Below are positions 7,544 through 15,811 of a stretch of DNA of 32,049 bases, piece by piece (within the stretch, counting starts at the first letter, position 1; the number at the start of each line of letters is the position of its first letter). Source of the stretch: Paraburkholderia tagetis (GTDB taxonomy: Bacteria > Pseudomonadota > Gammaproteobacteria > Burkholderiales > Burkholderiaceae). Position numbers and translations under genes: made by a program. The notes under the pieces were generated by a model. That model made no database searches and had not been told where the DNA came from. It saw nothing but the letters and a program-made list of their open reading frames with translations. The DNA lies in NCBI RefSeq assembly GCF_022213065.1, contig NZ_JAKLJA010000064.1:1-32049 (forward strand). The letters are read 5' to 3'.

Positions 7544-8827
7544 ATGAACTGGGCAGCGAGGATAGTCGGCGGGCGTTTTCACTACGCGTGGCTCGTCGTG
7601 GCGGTGGTGTTTCTCGTGCTGCTGGCGGCCGCCGGCACGCGTGCGACGCCGAGCGTGATGATGGTGCCGCTCGAGCATCAATTTGGTTGGAGCCGCGCGA
7701 CGATTTCGCTGGCGATTTCGGTCAACATCGCACTGTACGGGCTCATGGGGCCGTTCGCGGCGGCCGCGATGCAGCGCTTCGGCGTGCGGCCCACGCTGCT
7801 CGCGGCGCTCGGCACGATGGCGGCGGGCGTGGCGCTTTCGGCGCTGATGACGCATCCGTGGCAGATGATCCTGATCTGGGGCGTGATGGTGGGCGGCGCA
7901 ACGGGCGTCGCGGCGCTCTCGCTTTCGGCGACCGTCGTCACGCGCTGGTTTACCACGCATCGCGGCCTCGCGATGGGCGTGCTCACCGCGAGCTCGGCCA
8001 CGGGGCAGCTCGTGTTCCTGCCTTTCCTCGCGGCGATCGCCGAGAAGCATGGCTGGCAGCCGGTGGTGCTGGTGGTAGCGGTGGCGGCCGCCGTCGTGTT
8101 GCCGCTCGTGGCGTTCCTGTTGCCGGAGCGGCCTGCCAGCATGCAACTGCGTCCGTACGGCGAGCCGCATGACGCGCCCATTGCACCGCCTGCGCCGCAG
8201 CAAAATCCCATCAAGCTCGCGTTCGGCGCGCTCACTTCGGCTAGCCGCACGCGCGACTTCTGGCTGCTCTTCTTTAGCTTCTTCATCTGCGGCGCGAGCA
8301 CCAACGGCTATGTCGGCACGCACCTGATCGCGATGTGCGGCGACTATGGCATGACGGAAGTGCAGGGCGCTTCGCTGCTCGCGACGATGGGCATCTTCGA
8401 TCTGTTCGGCACGACGCTCTCGGGCTGGCTCTCCGACCGCTTCAACGCTCGCGTGCTGCTGTTCTGGTATTACGGGCTGCGTGGACTGTCGCTCATCTAT
8501 CTGCCGCACGCCTTCGGTATCGATTTCTTCGGACTGCCGATCTTTGCGGTGTTCTACGGGCTCGACTGGATCGCGACCGTGCCGCCGACCGTGCGTCTTG
8601 CCACGGATGTTTATGGTAAGGAGCGGGCGCCGATCATTTTCGGCTGGGTGGTTGCGGGCCATCAGTTGGGCGCGGCGTTCGCGGCGTTTGGCGCGGGGCT
8701 GCTGCGCTCGAGTCTCGGGACATATACGGTGGCGTCGATGATTTCGGGCGGCTTGTGCCTGATCGCTTCGTTCCTCGTGCTGCGGATCAATCGCGGACCG
8801 CGGGCGGTTGGGGTGCAGACGGCTTGA
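7544..8827 (+). CDS. MFS transporter (MFS_1, monocarboxylate/OFA-like)
   Basis: A 427-residue inner-membrane protein with about 12 membrane segments. The first is HYAWLVVAVVFLVLLAAAG (about 13-31). A long polar loop at about 195-230 (LLPERPASMQLRPYGEPHDAPIAPPAPQQNP) marks the centre between the two six-helix halves. GWLSDRFNAR at about 290 is the second copy of the MFS loop signature. AGGAG at 7534, spaced from ATG 7544, fixes the start. Control is by the divergent TetR-type protein through O1 and O2. Substrate cannot be read: the N-terminal sequence favours organic anions, while the regulator context is also compatible with efflux of a toxic compound. Confidence 0.88.
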   Translation: MNWAARIVGGRFHYAWLVVAVVFLVLLAAAGTRATPSVMMVPLEHQFGWSRATISLAISVNIALYGLMGPFAAAAMQRFGVRPTLLAALGTMAAGVALSALMTHPWQMILIWGVMVGGATGVAALSLSATVVTRWFTTHRGLAMGVLTASSATGQLVFLPFLAAIAEKHGWQPVVLVVAVAAAVVLPLVAFLLPERPASMQLRPYGEPHDAPIAPPAPQQNPIKLAFGALTSASRTRDFWLLFFSFFICGASTNGYVGTHLIAMCGDYGMTEVQGASLLATMGIFDLFGTTLSGWLSDRFNARVLLFWYYGLRGLSLIYLPHAFGIDFFGLPIFAVFYGLDWIATVPPTVRLATDVYGKERAPIIFGWVVAGHQLGAAFAAFGAGLLRSSLGTYTVASMISGGLCLIASFLVLRINRGPRAVGVQTA

Positions 8828-8877
8828 GTGGGGCGCGCACGGCGCAGGCGCGATTGGTGTGCGCTGCGGCCGGCACG

Positions 8878-8903
8878 CCATTGTCTGAACCCCATTGTCT
8901 GAA
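8878..8903. repeat. 14-bp-period direct repeat, two copies
   Basis: ccattgtctgaa occurs at 8878-8889 and again at 8892-8903, in the gap between the MFS and nitroreductase genes. No role is evident. Confidence 0.6.
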
Positions 8904-9023
8904 ACCTCGAAGCGCGGAAATGCTTGAAGCCCGGCGGCACTTTTTGCTTGAGCGCGTTTCACCGTGCACGGGTATGCTGTTGGACCCGGGCGCGCGCCCG
9001 CAACCCTCAAGGACAGACAAGGC

Positions 9024-9626
9024 ATGACGAAGCACAAACCCGCACCGACAGCCGTGCCCATCCACGAATTGATTGCCGGCCGCTGGAGCCCGCGTGCGTA
9101 TTCGAGCGAGCCGGTCTCGCGCGAGGCGCTGCACACCGTGATCGAGGCTGCGCGCTGGGCGCCGTCGGGCTACAACCTGCAACCGTGGCGCTTCATCGTT
9201 TTCGACCGCGCAGCCGACGAAGTGGCGTTCAAGCGCGCGTTCTCGACGCTCGTGCCGTTCAACCAGCAATGGAACGCGCCCGCCCCGATCCTGATCGCGG
9301 TGACGGCGCAGATGCTCACCACGAAGGGGGAGGTGAACCGCACGGCCCAGTACGACGCGGGTGCTGCGGCCATGTCGCTGGTGCTCCAGGCCCATGCGCT
9401 GGGACTGGCCGCGCACCAGATGAGCGGCTTCGACGTGAGTGCGTTCCGCAAGGAGTTCGCGCTGCCAAACGACGTGGAACCGCTCGCGATCATCTCGATC
9501 GGCCATTACGGCGAGATCGAAAAGCTCGATCCGGTGCTGCGCGACCGCGAGAAGGCGGAGCGCACGCGCTCGGCCGTGGGCGATATCGCCTACGCGAATG
9601 CGTGGAAGCAGCCCTTCAAGGGGTGA
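9024..9626 (+). CDS. Nitroreductase family protein
   Basis: A 200-residue FMN-dependent, NAD(P)H-using oxidoreductase of the nitroreductase fold. RWSPRAYSSEPVS (about 14-26) is the N-terminal FMN-phosphate block and WAPSGYNLQPWRFIVF (about 40-55) is the second FMN-binding block. A C-terminal AIISIGHYGEIEKLD matches the usual conserved strand. ATG 9024 (MTKHKP) has an AAGG upstream; an earlier start at 8964 would add 20 residues without family support. The physiological substrate is unknown; such enzymes reduce quinones, nitroaromatics or flavins. A strong terminator follows. Confidence 0.88.
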   Translation: MTKHKPAPTAVPIHELIAGRWSPRAYSSEPVSREALHTVIEAARWAPSGYNLQPWRFIVFDRAADEVAFKRAFSTLVPFNQQWNAPAPILIAVTAQMLTTKGEVNRTAQYDAGAAAMSLVLQAHALGLAAHQMSGFDVSAFRKEFALPNDVEPLAIISIGHYGEIEKLDPVLRDREKAERTRSAVGDIAYANAWKQPFKG

Positions 9627-9690
9627 TGCGCCCGATACGCTGCCGCCCGGCTTAGCGAAAGCGGCAGCGAAAACCCAGCAGTAGACCAGA

Positions 9691-9717
9691 CGCGCGGCGC
9701 AGCCCGCGCGCTTTTTT
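9691..9717 (+). terminator. Intrinsic terminator of the nitroreductase gene
   Basis: A perfect 7-bp stem, CGCGCGG / CCGCGCG, with a 6-nt loop, then c and six T residues. Confidence 0.85.
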
Positions 9718-9826
9718 CTTGTGGGGCCGTACCCGCAGCCCTCGGTTGCCCCACGCCGTGCTTTCGTGATACAAAGCCGGTCCTCCCAGCCTTCCTCCTT
9801 GCGCGCGCCCGCTGCGCGTCATTGCC

Positions 9827-11089
9827 ATGACCCCGTTTTGCGCGATCGACTTCGGTACTTCCAATTCGGCTGTGGCGCTACCAGGCGCCACGCTGGGCGA
9901 GGCCATGCGCCTCGCGCCCGTGGAAGGCACGCACACCACGCTGCCCACCTCGGTGTTCTTCAATGTCGACGAGCACACCCGTGAATTCGGCCGCGCGGCG
10001 CTTGCGTCCTACATCGACGGCTTCGACGGTCGCCTCATGCGCTCGATGAAGAGCATCCTCGGCTCGCCGCTCGCGGAAAGCACCACCGATCTCGGCGACG
10101 GCAGCGCGATCCGTTACACGGAAATCATCGCGATCTTCCTGGACCACCTGAAGCGCAGCGCAGAGCGTTGCTCGGGAGCCTCCATTACGCGCGCGGTGCT
10201 CGGCCGCCCGGTGTTCTTCGTCGACGAAGATCCGCGCGCGGACCAGCTCGCGCAGGACCAGCTCGAAGCGGCGGCGCGCTCGGTGGGTTTTCGGGAGATC
10301 GAGTTTCAGTACGAGCCGATTGCGGCGGCGTTCGACTACGAGTCGCGCCTGACCGACGAAGGCCTCGTGCTGGTGGCGGACATCGGTGGCGGTACTTCGG
10401 ACTTTTCTCTTGTGCGGGTCGGGCCGCAGCGCATGGCGCGTCTCGAGCGCAAGGACGACGTGCTTGCTCACCACGGCGTGCACGTGGCCGGCACGGATTT
10501 CGACCGCCGCGTGGAGCTGTCGACGATCCTGCGCGAGCTCGGCTATCAGTCGCTCGACCCTGAGGGCCGCGAGGTGCCGAACCGGGTCTATTTCGATCTG
10601 GCGACCTGGCACCTCATCAACACGGTCTATCCGCCCAAGCGGGCGGCCGAGCTCAAGCTCATGCGTCACCTCTATCGCGACACCGCGCATCACGACCGCC
10701 TCATGCGCGTGGTCGAGTGGCGTCTGGGCCACGCATTGGCGGCGCATGCGGAGGAAGCGAAGATCGGCGTATCGGCGGGCGGGGAGACGATGATCGATCT
10801 GGAGCAGGTCGAGGCCGACTTGCGCCTCGCGTTCGATGATGTGCAACTGATCGACGCCGGGCGCGAAGAAACGCGCCGCATCGTGCAGGCCGCGCGAGAT
10901 ACGGTCCAGGCGGCCGGTGTGGCGCCTGGCGCGGTCAACGCGCTCTATTTCACGGGCGGCTCCACGGGTCTGCTGTTCCTGACCCAGGCGCTCGCCGAGG
11001 CCTTCCCGCAAGCGCAGCCTGTGTTCGGCGACCGCCTCGCCAGCGTGGCGACAGGGCTGGGCATCCACGCGCAGCGCCTGTTCGGCTGA
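9827..11089 (+). CDS. yegD: Hsp70-family protein, YegD-like
   Basis: A 420-residue actin-fold ATPase. CAIDFGTSNSAVAL (about 5-18) is the phosphate-1 motif, VADIGGGTSDFSLVRVG (about 183-199) the phosphate-2 motif, and ALYFTGGSTGLLFL near the C-terminus the adenosine motif. The protein stops after the nucleotide-binding domain and lacks the substrate-binding domain of DnaK, as YegD does. The role of YegD is not well defined; it is described as a putative chaperone. It is a single gene between two terminators, and ATG 9827 directly precedes the phosphate-1 strand, which fixes the start. Confidence 0.88.
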   Translation: MTPFCAIDFGTSNSAVALPGATLGEAMRLAPVEGTHTTLPTSVFFNVDEHTREFGRAALASYIDGFDGRLMRSMKSILGSPLAESTTDLGDGSAIRYTEIIAIFLDHLKRSAERCSGASITRAVLGRPVFFVDEDPRADQLAQDQLEAAARSVGFREIEFQYEPIAAAFDYESRLTDEGLVLVADIGGGTSDFSLVRVGPQRMARLERKDDVLAHHGVHVAGTDFDRRVELSTILRELGYQSLDPEGREVPNRVYFDLATWHLINTVYPPKRAAELKLMRHLYRDTAHHDRLMRVVEWRLGHALAAHAEEAKIGVSAGGETMIDLEQVEADLRLAFDDVQLIDAGREETRRIVQAARDTVQAAGVAPGAVNALYFTGGSTGLLFLTQALAEAFPQAQPVFGDRLASVATGLGIHAQRLFG

Positions 11090-11177
11090 GTTGCGTGGCC
11101 TGAGCCGCGCAGCAAAATCCGCAGACAAAAATCAGCAGTTCAGCGGACGAAACAGCAGACGAAAACGCCGGGCAACA

Positions 11178-11213
11178 AAAAACCCCACTTTCCAGAGGAA
11201 GAGTGGGGTTTTT
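11178..11213. terminator. Bidirectional terminator between yegD-like and csp genes
   Basis: A 12-bp stem, AAAAACCCCACT / AGTGGGGTTTTT, extended by a further 4 bp (TTCC/GGAA) after a one-base bulge. The A-run and T-run give a U-tract in both directions, fitting the convergent genes on either side. Confidence 0.9.
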
Positions 11214-11273
11214 CGGTAAGCTAGCTTGCTGGTCAGGGCCAGAGGTTGGAGCCCCGACAGTCAGAGCGGGTAC

Positions 11274-11477
11274 TTAGACCGGCTTGATGTTTGCAGCTTG
11301 CTTGCCCTTCGGGCCCGTACGAACTTCGAATTGAACCTTTTGGTTCTCTTGAAGCGTCTTGAAGCCGTCAACCTTGATTTCCGAGAAGTGTGCGAACAGA
11401 TCTTCGCCACCGCCGTCCGGGGTGATAAAGCCAAAGCCCTTAGCGTCATTGAACCACTTGACGGTACCGGTTTCCAT
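11274..11477 (-). CDS. cspA: Cold-shock protein, CspA family
   Basis: A 67-residue single cold-shock domain, the normal length. RNP1 is KGFGFI (13-18) and RNP2 is DLFAHF (26-31). These are the aromatic RNA-binding motifs of CspA proteins, which melt secondary structure in mRNA. AGGAAA precedes ATG 11477. A near-consensus promoter lies about 140 bp upstream, giving a long leader like those that confer temperature response on cspA of E. coli. Whether this paralogue is cold-induced or constitutive cannot be read from the sequence. Confidence 0.95.
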   Translation of the reverse strand: METGTVKWFNDAKGFGFITPDGGGEDLFAHFSEIKVDGFKTLQENQKVQFEVRTGPKGKQAANIKPV

Positions 11478-11614
11478 ATTACTTTCCTAAAAATGAATGA
11501 AGGCCGAAGCCAAAGAGGTGCACGAAAATCAAGGAAGGGGTATGGGACCAACCGGAGTACCGTTGATGGGCGAACTACGAAAGACCTATTCACACTCGCC
11601 GCTTGAAATCCTGC
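11478..11614 (-). promoter_or_regulatory. Long 5' leader of the csp gene
   Basis: About 137 nt lie between the inferred start point (about 11614) and the ATG. Long structured leaders are usual for cold-shock genes and control stability and translation. I did not fold it, so a thermosensor role is inference. Confidence 0.45.
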
Positions 11615-11620
11615 TCGAAC

Positions 11621-11649
11621 TTTATACGGCTAATTGGCAGGAAGGTCAA
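11621..11649 (-). promoter_or_regulatory. Sigma70 promoter of the csp gene
   Basis: On the minus strand: TTGACC (11649-11644), 17 bp, TATAAA (11626-11621). Confidence 0.75.
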
Positions 11650-11910
11650 CCAGGGTCCCGTCTAATTCGACACATTTTTACATCGGGGTCGCAACAGAGT
11701 CTTACAAAGCTTGCTAAGTGGCTGTTTTTTTTGTAGTGCCAGTAGAGATTTTCGACGCGTTTTGGTGGTGCAACCGTTAAACTACGCGCCGCGCACGAGT
11801 TGCGCCTCTGGGCGCAATCCGACCGCGCGCAGGTGCGACCGCCGTAGGAACCCCGCCCGTACAACAGACGGGGCAAACGGCGTCGAACTGCTCTTGAAAC
11901 AGGAGAAGAC
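11650..11910. other. Rest of the divergent csp / permease gap
   Basis: Together with the csp promoter and leader this makes a 433-bp gene-free stretch. It must contain the promoter of the permease gene at 11911, but I cannot assign one with confidence. There is a run of eight T residues (about 11724-11731) and a GC-rich part from 11780. I see no tRNA or small gene here. Confidence 0.5.
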
Positions 11911-13506
11911 GTGAAAAGTTCAATTCAACGGAACATCGGCCCATTTGCGCTGATGTTTACCGGCCTCGGCTCGATCATCGGTTCGGGCTGGCTGTTCGGC
12001 GCGTGGAAGGCAGCCAAGATCGCCGGTCCCGCAGCCATTTGCGCATGGATCATCGGCGCCGTGGTCATTCTGGCCATCGCGCTCACCTACGCCGAACTCG
12101 GCGCGATGTTCCCCGAATCGGGCGGTATGGTGCGCTACGCCCGCTACTCGCACGGTGCACTGGTGGGTTTCATCAGCGCCTGGGCGAACTGGATCGCCAT
12201 CGTTTCGGTGATTCCCATCGAAGCCGAAGCCTCGATCCAGTACATGAGCACCTGGCCCTATCCATGGGCGCACGCGCTCTTCGTGAACGGTGAGCTAACC
12301 CATTCAGGGCTCATACTCTCCGCGCTGCTCGTGATCATTTACTTCATGCTCAATTATTGGGGCGTGAAACTCTTCGCGCGCGCCAACAGCGCCATCACGA
12401 TCTTCAAGTTCATCATCCCCGGTCTCACGATCGCGGGCCTGATGGCTGCGGGTTTCCATCACGAGAACTTCGGCCAGTCGACCGAGTTCGCGCCCTATGG
12501 CTGGTCGGCGGTGTTCACGGCGGTTGCAACCAGCGGCATCGTGTTCGCGTTCAACGGCTTCCAGAGCCCGATCAATCTCGCCGGCGAAGCACGCAATCCG
12601 TCGAAGAGCGTGCCGTTCGCGGTGATCGGTTCGATCCTCTGCGCGCTCGTGATCTACGTGCTGCTGCAAGTCGCCTACATCGGCGCGGTCAGCCCGGACG
12701 ACGTGATGAAAGGCTGGAACACGTTCAACTTCAAGTCGCCGTTCGCTGAACTCGCGATCGCGCTGAACCTGAACTGGCTGGCGATCCTGCTTTACGTGGA
12801 TGCGTTCGTGAGCCCGAGCGGCACCGGCACGACCTATATGGCCACGACCTCGCGCATGATCTACGCGATGGAGCGCAACGGCACGATGCCGAAGATGTTC
12901 GGCAATGTGCACCCGTTCTACGGCGTGCCGCGTCAGGCGATGTGGTTCAATCTGCTCGTCTCGTTCATCTTCATGTTCTTCTTCCGTGGCTGGAGCTCGC
13001 TCGCGGCGGTGATCTCGGTGGCAACCGTGATCTCGTACCTCACGGGCCCGATCGCTCTGATGGCGCTCAAGCGCGCCGCCCCGGACATCGAGCGTCCGCT
13101 CTCCGTGCCGTTCATGAAGGTCATTGCGCCGTTCGCATTCGTCTGCGCATCGATGATCCTGTACTGGGCAAAGTGGCCGCTGACCGGCGAAATCATCCTG
13201 CTGATGGTCGTCGCGCTGCCGGTGTACTTCTACTACCAGGGCAAGACGGGCTATGCCGGCTGGGGCCAGGACCTGAAGGCCGCATGGTGGCTGTGCGGGT
13301 ACTTGCCGACGATGGCGCTGCTTTCGCTGATCGGCAGCAAGCAGTTCGGCGGCCACGATGTCATTCCCTACGGCTGGGACATGCTGGTGGTGGCGATCAT
13401 CTCGCTCGGTTTCTACTACTGGGGCGTGAACTCGGGTTATCGCACGCCGTATCTGAAGGAACGTGAGGAGCACGACGAAGTGCTCGAAGGCATCGGCGCG
13501 CACTAA
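11911..13506 (+). CDS. APC-superfamily amino-acid permease
   Basis: A 531-residue inner-membrane transporter with about 12 to 13 membrane segments. FTGLGSIIGSGWLFGAWKAAKIAGP (about 17-41) carries the APC family's first-helix GSIIGSGWL motif, which binds the substrate carboxyl and amino groups. The start is GTG 11911, supported by AGGAG five bases upstream. Length and sequence style resemble amino-acid:proton symporters; aspartate or a related amino acid is possible but unproven. It is transcribed alone and ends at a strong hairpin shared with the convergent dioxygenase gene. Confidence 0.88.
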   Translation: MKSSIQRNIGPFALMFTGLGSIIGSGWLFGAWKAAKIAGPAAICAWIIGAVVILAIALTYAELGAMFPESGGMVRYARYSHGALVGFISAWANWIAIVSVIPIEAEASIQYMSTWPYPWAHALFVNGELTHSGLILSALLVIIYFMLNYWGVKLFARANSAITIFKFIIPGLTIAGLMAAGFHHENFGQSTEFAPYGWSAVFTAVATSGIVFAFNGFQSPINLAGEARNPSKSVPFAVIGSILCALVIYVLLQVAYIGAVSPDDVMKGWNTFNFKSPFAELAIALNLNWLAILLYVDAFVSPSGTGTTYMATTSRMIYAMERNGTMPKMFGNVHPFYGVPRQAMWFNLLVSFIFMFFFRGWSSLAAVISVATVISYLTGPIALMALKRAAPDIERPLSVPFMKVIAPFAFVCASMILYWAKWPLTGEIILLMVVALPVYFYYQGKTGYAGWGQDLKAAWWLCGYLPTMALLSLIGSKQFGGHDVIPYGWDMLVVAIISLGFYYWGVNSGYRTPYLKEREEHDEVLEGIGAH

Positions 13507-13584
13507 GTGCATTGGGTGCGCCACGCGCACCGCGCCCGATTGCCCCGATCGCGTGGCCTGCCGATGCAGGCCCGCCACAAAATA

Positions 13585-13618
13585 CAAGGCCCGCCTGAAG
13601 CGATTCAGGCGGGCCTTG
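13585..13618. terminator. Bidirectional hairpin terminator
   Basis: A perfect 15-bp stem closed by a GCGA tetraloop (left arm 13585-13599, right arm 13604-13618). It lies between the convergent permease and dioxygenase genes. The T-tract is short, but the stem is very stable. Confidence 0.85.
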
Positions 13619-13636
13619 TTGCATGATGCGGCGGCG

Positions 13637-14431
13637 TTACTGGACGGCCGATCCGAACACGTAATTCGTCATCGCCAGCGCGCGCTGGTAGGTGCCGAGC
13701 GACTGGACGCCGAGCGTATAGTCGTCGTCGGCGGCACCGAGCGCGGCGAAGACCGGCAGCAGGTGTTCGTCGGTCGGGTGCATGAGCACCGCATGCGGCG
13801 CCTGGCGGCGGTAATCGAGCAGGGCGTCGATGTCGCGCGCGGCGAGCCGCGCTTCGAACCAGTCGGTGAATTCGGCCACGCGCGGATCGGCGTCTTCCGG
13901 ACGCGCCGAGAAGTCGGCGGCCCGCAGGTTGTGCGTGATCTGGCCCGAACCGATCACCATCACGCCTTCTTCGCGCAGTTCGCGCAGCGCGCGGCCGAGC
14001 GCGAAGTGGTGAGCGGCGTCGGCGTGCGGCTGGATCGAGAGCTGTGCGACGGGCACGTCGGCATCCGGGAACATCAGCAGCATCGGCACCCAGGCACCGT
14101 GATCGAGGCCGTGAGGCTCTTCGTCCACGGTGACACCTTGTGAACGCAGGAGCGCCGCCGCGCGTTGCGCGGTTTCGGGTGCGCCGGGCGCGGGGTAATG
14201 GATCTCGTAGAGCGCGCGCGGGAAGCCGTAGAAGTCGTGGATGGTCTCGGGATGTTCCGCTGTGCTCACAGTGGGCTTGAGCGTATTCCAGTGCGCCGAG
14301 AGCATCAGCACGGACTTCGGACGCGGCAGGTGTTGCGCGAGTGCCGTGAAGCCGCCGGACGGCAGCGACGGGTCGATCGGCAGCGTGGGCGCGCCGTGCG
14401 AGAGGAACAGGGTGGGTGTTCGGGTGGTCAT
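13637..14431 (-). CDS. ygiD: 4,5-DOPA-dioxygenase-extradiol-like protein (LigB fold)
   Basis: A 264-residue member of the class III extradiol dioxygenase family, YgiD/DODA branch. FLSHGAPTLPID (about 9-20) supplies the first metal His, MLSAHWNT (about 43-50) the second, and HGLDHGAWVPM and GSGQITHNLR further His residues of the site. Plant and bacterial relatives open the ring of L-DOPA to give betalamic-acid precursors; bacterial homologues often bind zinc, and their natural substrate is uncertain. Start ATG 14431 (MTTRTPTLFLSHGAP) fits the family's length. It is the last minus-strand gene before the convergent permease. Confidence 0.9.
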   Translation of the reverse strand: MTTRTPTLFLSHGAPTLPIDPSLPSGGFTALAQHLPRPKSVLMLSAHWNTLKPTVSTAEHPETIHDFYGFPRALYEIHYPAPGAPETAQRAAALLRSQGVTVDEEPHGLDHGAWVPMLLMFPDADVPVAQLSIQPHADAAHHFALGRALRELREEGVMVIGSGQITHNLRAADFSARPEDADPRVAEFTDWFEARLAARDIDALLDYRRQAPHAVLMHPTDEHLLPVFAALGAADDDYTLGVQSLGTYQRALAMTNYVFGSAVQ

Positions 14432-14476
14432 GATCGCAGGCCGCGCGAGGCGGCCGGAAAGTGTCGTATGGCAATC

Positions 14477-14505
14477 AATATAAGACCCTACCGATGAGAA
14501 TTAAA
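14477..14505 (-). promoter_or_regulatory. Candidate promoter of the dioxygenase gene
   Basis: On the minus strand: TTTAAT (14505-14500), 17 bp, TATATT (14482-14477). This is the only AT-rich patch ahead of ATG 14431. Confidence 0.35.
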
Positions 14506-14587
14506 CAGGGCGTAACGGAATTGATTGCTTCACCAGTGTTGATAATTCGCCCGGCTTGGCGCCCATGCCAAAAACGTTGAGCGAAAG

Positions 14588-15193
14588 TTAGTCTGCGGCG
14601 CCGCGCAAACCAGGCCAGGCGGGCGAAAGCGCAGGGCCGAGCGCGAACAGATCGAGCACGCGCGCGACCGTGTGATCGACCATCTCGTCGATGCTGGCGG
14701 GCTGGTTATAGAACGCCGGCAGCGGCGGAAAGATCACGCCGCCCATTTCGGTCACGGCGGTCATGTTGCGCAGATGCGCGAGATTGAGCGGCGTCTCCCG
14801 CACGAGCAGCACGAGGCGGCGACGCTCCTTGAGCGTGACGTCGGCGGCGCGGGCGATCAGGTTGTCGGAGAGGCCGTGCGCGATGCTCGCGAGCGTTTTC
14901 ATCGAGCAGGGGGCGACGATCATGCCGTCGGTCGCGAACGAGCCCGAGGCAATCGTGGCGCCCACATCGCGCACCGAATGCACGACGTCGGCGCGCGCGT
15001 GGAGGTCGTCTTTCGTGAGCTGCAACTCGTGCTGGATGTTGAGCCAGCCGGCCGACGAGATCAGCAGATGCGTTTGCACGCCGCCGAGGCGCCGCAGTGT
15101 GTCAAGGATGCGCACGCCATAGATCGCACCCGTGGCGCCTGTAATCGCGACGATCAGACGGCGGGAGGGCGGGGCAAGCGGCGGGGTGTTCAC
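14588..15193 (-). CDS. ubiX: Flavin prenyltransferase UbiX
   Basis: A 201-residue protein that joins a dimethylallyl group to FMN, making the prenylated FMN that UbiD-type decarboxylases use in ubiquinone synthesis and related reactions. RLIVAITGATGAIYGVRILDTL (about 11-32) is the N-terminal FMN-binding fold; ASGSFATDGMIVAPCSMKTLASIAHG and RRLVLLVRETPLNLAHLRNMTAVTEMGGVIFPPLPAFYNQP are family hallmarks. I chose GTG 15193 (VNTPPLAPPSRRL); upstream in-frame codons to 15520 look non-coding. It is the last gene of the run that starts with hemA, 98 bp after grxD, so co-transcription is plausible. Confidence 0.93.
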   Translation of the reverse strand: MNTPPLAPPSRRLIVAITGATGAIYGVRILDTLRRLGGVQTHLLISSAGWLNIQHELQLTKDDLHARADVVHSVRDVGATIASGSFATDGMIVAPCSMKTLASIAHGLSDNLIARAADVTLKERRRLVLLVRETPLNLAHLRNMTAVTEMGGVIFPPLPAFYNQPASIDEMVDHTVARVLDLFALGPALSPAWPGLRGAAD

Positions 15194-15291
15194 GAGGGGC
15201 GGGACGCGAGAAGGTCGCGAAAGATGGCGCGTTGAAGCAAGGACCAGCGAAAGCGGCGGGCATGTGCCGCGCCGCTTCGCTTGATACGGCT

Positions 15292-15603
15292 TTAGGCCGC
15301 GGTGAACAGTTGTTGCAGTTCGCCGTTCTGGTACATCTCCATCATGATGTCCGAACCGCCGATGAATTCGCCCTTCACATAGAGCTGCGGAATGGTCGGC
15401 CAGTTCGAGAATTCCTTGATGCCCTGGCGGACCGCGTCGTCCTCGAGCACGTTGACGGTCTTGAACTCTTCGACGCCGCAGGCTTTCAGGATTTGCACCG
15501 CGCGGCCGGAGAAACCGCACATCGGAAACTGCGCGTTGCCTTTCATGAAAAGGACGACGGCGTTTTCGTCGACGATCTGCTTGATGCGCTGTTGGGTGTC
15601 CAT
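15292..15603 (-). CDS. grxD: Monothiol glutaredoxin GrxD (Grx4 family)
   Basis: A 103-residue CGFS-type glutaredoxin. The active-site CGFS is at 29-32, preceded by VVLFMKGNAQFPM; WPTIPQLYVKGEFIGGSDIMMEMYQNGEL is the glutathione-binding second half. Such proteins hold [2Fe-2S] clusters with glutathione and pass them on, often with BolA partners. ATG 15603 (MDTQQRIKQIV) gives the usual length; the frame is open further upstream but reads as low-complexity sequence. It is on the same strand as prmC, 208 bp away, and a 12-bp repeat array separates them. Confidence 0.94.
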   Translation of the reverse strand: MDTQQRIKQIVDENAVVLFMKGNAQFPMCGFSGRAVQILKACGVEEFKTVNVLEDDAVRQGIKEFSNWPTIPQLYVKGEFIGGSDIMMEMYQNGELQQLFTAA

Positions 15604-15754
15604 GTCTGACCTTGGGATTGATAGATGCTGAAAACGATGAATACAGACTGAAATGATAGCGGATTTCGCCTGGGCGGGCGGGGCGCGCTCGGGCGGCGCG
15701 GCGGCTTCGCCGCGCATATCGCCGGCCTTGCAGGCCTTGCCAGTCCTCCCGGCC

Positions 15755-15802
15755 CGCTCACCGGTTCGCTCACCGGTTCGCTCACCGGTTCGCTCACCGG
15801 TT
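15755..15802. repeat. 12-bp minisatellite, four exact units
   Basis: Four exact copies of cgctcaccggtt, followed by a partial fifth (cgctcgcgg). The array ends nine bases after the stop of prmC. As the unit is a multiple of three it also reads as SEPV repeats in one minus-strand frame, but that is not the frame of prmC. Confidence 0.9.
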
Positions 15803-15811
15803 CGCTCGCGG

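Noticed and set aside
7505..9136. 543-codon minus-strand frame opposite the MFS gene
   Set aside because: Extremely Arg/His/Gln-rich mirror of a membrane protein gene; it also covers the nitroreductase start.
11711..11914. 67-codon + strand frame ahead of the permease
   Set aside because: No ribosome site, no motif, Arg-rich; it overlaps the permease start and Shine-Dalgarno.
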